DNA of 8,703 nt from Candidatus Woesearchaeota archaeon. Lineage in GTDB: Archaea > Nanobdellota > Nanobdellia > Woesearchaeales > UBA12501. The first letter of the stretch is position 1. Each line of letters begins with the position of its first letter. The DNA lies in contig JACOVN010000048.1 of the NCBI GenBank assembly GCA_016177315.1, forward strand, positions 1-8,703, written 5' to 3'. The notes below the pieces were generated by a model. The model did not search any database, had not been told where the DNA came from, and saw nothing but the letters and a program-made list of their open reading frames with translations. Positions 6,333-8,703 of this stretch are shown piece by piece. A program made the position numbers and the translations under genes.

Positions 6333-6740
6333 ATGCCAGCGAAAATCAAAGGCACAGGTGCAGAAAGAGAATTGTACCATGCACTCTGGCAGAAGGGCTT
6401 TGCAGTAGTCAGGGCAGCTGGCTCTGGCTCTACCTCTTATCCTTGCCCAGACCTCTTGGTTGGCAATCCATTGAGAAAATTGGCCATTGAGTGTAAGGTT
6501 ACCAAAGGCGTGAAGCAGTACCTCACGGGAGGGGAGATTCAAGAACTCCAGGAATTCTGTAAACAATTTGGTGCAGAGCCTTGGATTGCAGTCAAATTCA
6601 ACAAGCTGAGCAGGCAGGATGGCTTGGGATGGTATTTGTTTACTTTGGAAGATTTAGAGAAAACAGAAGGGGAAAATTTTGTGGTGAGCATTCCCTTGGC
6701 GAAGAGAAGAGGCTTGAGGGTGGAGGAGGTGGTTGAGTAA
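6333..6740 (+). CDS. hjc: Holliday junction resolvase Hjc, 135 aa
   Basis: Archaeal structure-specific endonuclease that cuts four-way DNA junctions in recombination and fork repair. It acts as a dimer with Mg2+ in a nuclease fold like that of type II restriction enzymes. Family signature residues are all present: Glu11 in GTGAERELYHALW, the conserved RAAGSGSTSYPCPDLL segment with Ser31 and Asp40, and the ECK motif (AIECKVTK, Glu53 and Lys55). The length is normal. The start agrees with the family's usual N-terminus (MPAKIKGTGAER) and with a TATA box about 26 bases upstream. It is divergent from the histone gene, and its stop is one base from the stop of the oxidase gene on the other strand. 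It probably has its own transcript. Confidence 0.95.
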   Translation: MPAKIKGTGAERELYHALWQKGFAVVRAAGSGSTSYPCPDLLVGNPLRKLAIECKVTKGVKQYLTGGEIQELQEFCKQFGAEPWIAVKFNKLSRQDGLGWYLFTLEDLEKTEGENFVVSIPLAKRRGLRVEEVVE

Positions 6741-6741
6741 A

Positions 6742-7437
6742 TCAGAGACCCAATTGGGAACAAATATCGTCATAGAAAGGCATTCTTGCATCCAGTGCCT
6801 CTCTTGCGCTTCTTACTATCATTCTTCTGTTTTCTTCCGACTCTATGAAAGATTCCATGGCTTTTTCTATCTGTCTTGTATGATCGACGTCAGCCTGTAT
6901 ATTTACATCGAAAAATTCTAGATTTTCTGGTGTGAGCAAGCCACTTTTCCTCATGCCTCCCACAAATTTTCCATATTCGTATATAACAAGAAATTCGTTT
7001 CCATGACCTATGGCTCCTAGACCTTCCAGAAAAGTTCCTTCGCGACATATCCTGAAAAGCCTATCAAGGTAATCTCTTGTGCCACTATTTTGTCTATTGC
7101 TTGTAAGCTCCTCCTGTGTTCCGCCGAGAGCTTTAATAAGTTTTCGCAGAAGATTAGGATGAGATTTTTCTAGACCCATATCTGCACCTAGTTCTTCATA
7201 CGTATTTTTTATGAGCGGGTACTTCGCTGCCTCATGCTCATCGGGGATTCTTGTAACGACTGCAGCCATCATTCGTGGAAAAGCAAGAGAAACAAAGTAC
7301 TCTTGAAATGTCCAAACCTTTATCTCTTCTCTAGATAATTCCCCTCTTTCTGCCATTTGGAGATAGCGATGTCTCAGCAATTCATGCCCTCGAACCATTT
7401 GCCGCAAATCATCAAAGAAGAGATTATACGAAGTCAT
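6742..7437 (-). CDS. Haem-oxygenase-like diiron oxidase (CADD/PqqC-like), 231 aa, with an altered metal site
   Basis: An all-helical protein of the haem-oxygenase-like superfamily (iron-containing redox enzymes; relatives include Chlamydia CADD, PqqC and TenA). These are soluble oxidases that use a diiron site in the CADD-type branch. Visible features are the N-terminal LRHRYLQMAERGELSREEI, the NTYEELG (78-84) acidic ligand pair, His93 in KSHPNL and Glu148 in GNEFLV. The last ligand helix FFDVNIQADVDH follows. The family pattern there is His-x3-Asp-x2-His; here it reads Asn179-x3-Asp183-x2-His186, so one expected iron ligand is missing. The site may be mononuclear, weak or differently used. 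The substrate is unknown; CADD makes p-aminobenzoate from its own tyrosine. It starts two bases after the lipoprotein gene's stop and is surely its operon partner. Confidence 0.85.
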   Translation of the reverse strand: MTSYNLFFDDLRQMVRGHELLRHRYLQMAERGELSREEIKVWTFQEYFVSLAFPRMMAAVVTRIPDEHEAAKYPLIKNTYEELGADMGLEKSHPNLLRKLIKALGGTQEELTSNRQNSGTRDYLDRLFRICREGTFLEGLGAIGHGNEFLVIYEYGKFVGGMRKSGLLTPENLEFFDVNIQADVDHTRQIEKAMESFIESEENRRMIVRSAREALDARMPFYDDICSQLGL

Positions 7438-7439
7438 TT

Positions 7440-8546
7440 TTAATCAATTTTTACAAACCTCTGATCTTCAATCCTCATGACCATTGGGTTTAATTTTGCC
7501 ATTCCTTGCTCATCAAATCCTTCTACTTCAATGATGCCATCATGGTAGGCAATGTTTGCAAACCCTTTTGGAATAGTTTCGTATTCTGTTAGAACCTTAT
7601 GTGCAATCTTCACTGCATCATAGCCTAATGCAGCGAAAAGCAAAGACTCGCTCTTCTTTCCGTATTTTTGAGCATATCTTTCCTGGAATTTTACTGCACC
7701 AGGAGATTGCTCATTAATAACAACATTAGAATAGATTACTCCATCAGCAGCATCTCCTGCAATTGTTAAAACTTCATTAATGCCGAAGGTATCGGGGCCA
7801 AAGACAGGAATATCAATGTTTAATTCTTTTAATTGTTTCAGCACATATCCTCCGTTATAGGCAGGGGCAATATAGAGCGCTTCAGGCTTTGCATCCATAA
7901 CTTTCAGAATATTAGTTCTGTAATCATGATCCTTGACATCATGAGCCTCTTCAGCAATAGTCTTTCCTCCGAGAGCTTTAAATCGCTTCTTGAAAGAGTC
8001 CTTTACCAACGATGCCCATTCATCCTGGTCATAGATAATAGCAATTTTGGTAATATTTTGTTGTATTAAATATCCAGCAATGAGATACCCTTCCTCCTCG
8101 CTGCTAAAACCCAAAGCATAGAGATAGGGACTTGCTTTTTCCACTTCTTCTCCAGCATCCAAAATTGCAAGCATATACTGCCTATCTTCATTGGCTTGTG
8201 CTGCAACTGCAAGGATAGAGCCGGTACAAGCAGGCCCCACAATGAAGCCAACTTGATCCATATCCTTTAATTTCCTATAAGCATTTGTTGCTTCTCTTGG
8301 AAGGCATTTCTCATCTTCAAAGATAAGCTTTACTTTTCTACCGGAAATACTGTTTATCTCCTCTGCTGCAATTGAAGCTCCTTGCATGGCTTGTTCTCCG
8401 AAGAAAGAAAAATCTCCCGTGAGGGGAAGTATAACTCCTATCGTAAACTCTTCCAGTTCTCGGTTCTGTTGTGCACAGCCACTTAACAGTACGATGACTA
8501 TAAACAGGGATAGGAAAGTAAACAGGGATAGGAAAGTCTTCCTCAT
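7440..8546 (-). CDS. Lipoprotein substrate-binding protein, branched-chain amino acid/amide ABC type, 368 aa
   Basis: A type I periplasmic-binding fold (LivK-like, Peripla_BP_6) that captures small ligands outside the cell for an ABC importer. The ATG at 8546 is chosen over one at 8660 because GGTGA stands 5 bases upstream and the protein then opens with a proper signal (MRK plus a Leu/Phe/Val core). The lipobox LLSGC (Cys24) predicts membrane anchoring. The mature part begins FTIGVILPLTGDFSFFGEQ and includes Cys81 and Cys107, spaced like the structural disulfide of LIV-binding proteins, then VGPACTGS (103-110). Later come a hinge segment FGPDTFG (249-255) and LLFAALGYDAVKIA (302-315). The substrate cannot be read from the sequence. 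No permease or ATPase is present in the window. It is first in a two-gene operon, divergent from a TrmB-family regulator. The signal peptide carries an internal 18-bp duplication. Confidence 0.92.
   Translation of the reverse strand: MRKTFLSLFTFLSLFIVIVLLSGCAQQNRELEEFTIGVILPLTGDFSFFGEQAMQGASIAAEEINSISGRKVKLIFEDEKCLPREATNAYRKLKDMDQVGFIVGPACTGSILAVAAQANEDRQYMLAILDAGEEVEKASPYLYALGFSSEEEGYLIAGYLIQQNITKIAIIYDQDEWASLVKDSFKKRFKALGGKTIAEEAHDVKDHDYRTNILKVMDAKPEALYIAPAYNGGYVLKQLKELNIDIPVFGPDTFGINEVLTIAGDAADGVIYSNVVINEQSPGAVKFQERYAQKYGKKSESLLFAALGYDAVKIAHKVLTEYETIPKGFANIAYHDGIIEVEGFDEQGMAKLNPMVMRIEDQRFVKID
8501..8536. repeat. 18-bp perfect tandem duplication in the lipoprotein signal peptide
   Basis: TAAACAGGGATAGGAAAG occurs twice without a gap (8501-8518 and 8519-8536). 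On the coding strand it encodes TFLSLF-TFLSLF (residues 4-15), extending the hydrophobic core by six residues and keeping the frame. The exact identity suggests a recent slippage event. Confidence 0.95.
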
Positions 8547-8580
8547 GTTTTTCACCAAGCGGTGATTATAAGAAGAGGGA

Positions 8581-8588
8581 TAAATATT
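8581..8588 (-). promoter_or_regulatory. TATA-like box (AATATTTA) for the lipoprotein-oxidase operon
   Basis: On the minus strand AAAATATTTATCC lies about 38 bases before the ATG at 8546. Initiation near 8558 would give a very short leader that still contains the GGTGA ribosome site. A second TTATAA at 8566-8571 is closer and would give a leaderless start that omits the ribosome site, so it is less likely. Confidence 0.5.
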
Positions 8589-8594
8589 TTTGTC

Positions 8595-8608
8595 GTAGTT
8601 CAAACTAC
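8595..8608. promoter_or_regulatory. Palindromic candidate operator between the divergent promoters (GTAGTT-CA-AACTAC)
   Basis: Six-bp arms 8595-8600 and 8603-8608 are exact complements. The centre is about 17 bases from the centre of each facing TATA box (8581-8588 and 8614-8621). One bound dimer could therefore control both promoters. The obvious candidate protein is the TrmB-family regulator starting at 8644. Confidence 0.55.
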
Positions 8609-8613
8609 AAAAC

Positions 8614-8621
8614 TTTAAATA
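8614..8621 (+). promoter_or_regulatory. TATA box (TTTAAATA) for the regulator gene, leaderless
   Basis: TTTAAATA begins 30 bases before the ATG at 8644, so the transcript should start at or next to the start codon. No ribosome site is present. Confidence 0.6.
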
Positions 8622-8643
8622 TAAGCACTTATTCCTACTTTTT

Positions 8644-8703
8644 ATGGAGCAAGAGCTCAAAGAATTCGGCCTGACAGAGAATGAAATTAAGATTTACCTT
8701 ACT
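8644..8703 (+). CDS. TrmB-family transcriptional regulator, first 20 residues, cut by the window edge
   Basis: The reading frame gives MEQELKEFGLTENEIKIYLT. Family knowledge: a Leu-x2-(Phe/Leu)-Gly-Leu-Thr-x2-Glu-x-(Lys)-(Ile/Val)-Tyr-Leu opening is typical of the TrmB N-terminal winged helix. Archaeal TrmB-type proteins often control sugar or other uptake genes next door. The divergent placement beside a binding-protein operon suggests that it senses the same ligand and regulates both sides. Only 20 residues are visible, so the ligand-binding part and subfamily are unknown. Confidence 0.75.
   Translation, partial: MEQELKEFGLTENEIKIYLT

Noticed and set aside
6749..6758. 10-bp palindrome CCCAATTGGG near the hjc / oxidase convergence
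   Set aside because: It falls within the last codons of the oxidase gene and has no T-run after it, so it is most simply a coding coincidence.
8547..8660. Longer N-terminus of the lipoprotein from the ATG at 8660
   Set aside because: It would bury the signal peptide behind 38 residues, run across the TATA boxes and palindrome, and overlap the divergent regulator's start.

Overview
The window is chromosomal DNA from an archaeon. It carries the start of a group II chaperonin (thermosome), an archaeal histone, an archaeal Holliday-junction resolvase (Hjc), a tRNase Z and the start of a TrmB-type regulator. Archaeal TATA boxes stand about 25-30 bases before several starts, and three genes look leaderless while others have GGTGA/GGATGA-type ribosome sites. 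The proteins are not acidic enough for a haloarchaeon. A DPANN or other uncultured euryarchaeal-type lineage would fit, but the window does not settle the lineage.

Layout. Bases 1-165 hold the N-terminus of a thermosome subunit on the minus strand, followed by a 323-base divergent control region with a perfect 8-bp inverted repeat. Bases 489-3804 hold a tight two-gene plus-strand operon of proteins I do not recognise. The first (526 aa) has a long coiled coil and three winged-helix-like modules. The second (576 aa) has a Cys-His-Asp arrangement like that of transglutaminase/papain-fold enzymes. Converging on it, eight bases away, is an unrecognised 269-aa minus-strand gene (3813-4622). A 369-base stretch without a firm gene follows, containing a hairpin, a doubtful 40-codon ORF and a 9-bp inverted repeat against the rnz promoter.

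Bases 4992-6740 are informational genes: tRNase Z (plus), histone (minus, converging) and Hjc resolvase (plus, divergent from the histone). Bases 6742-8546 are a minus-strand operon. Its promoter-proximal gene is a lipoprotein substrate-binding protein of the branched-chain amino acid/amide type. Two bases after it comes a haem-oxygenase-like diiron oxidase (CADD/PqqC-like) in which one metal-binding His is replaced by Asn. From 8644 to the end, divergently, begins a TrmB-family regulator. A palindrome lies almost exactly midway between the two facing TATA boxes and is a natural candidate for its operator.

The most promising undescribed material is the 489-3804 gene pair. The next is the regulator / binding-protein / oxidase cluster, which may be a ligand-sensing uptake unit coupled to an oxidase.
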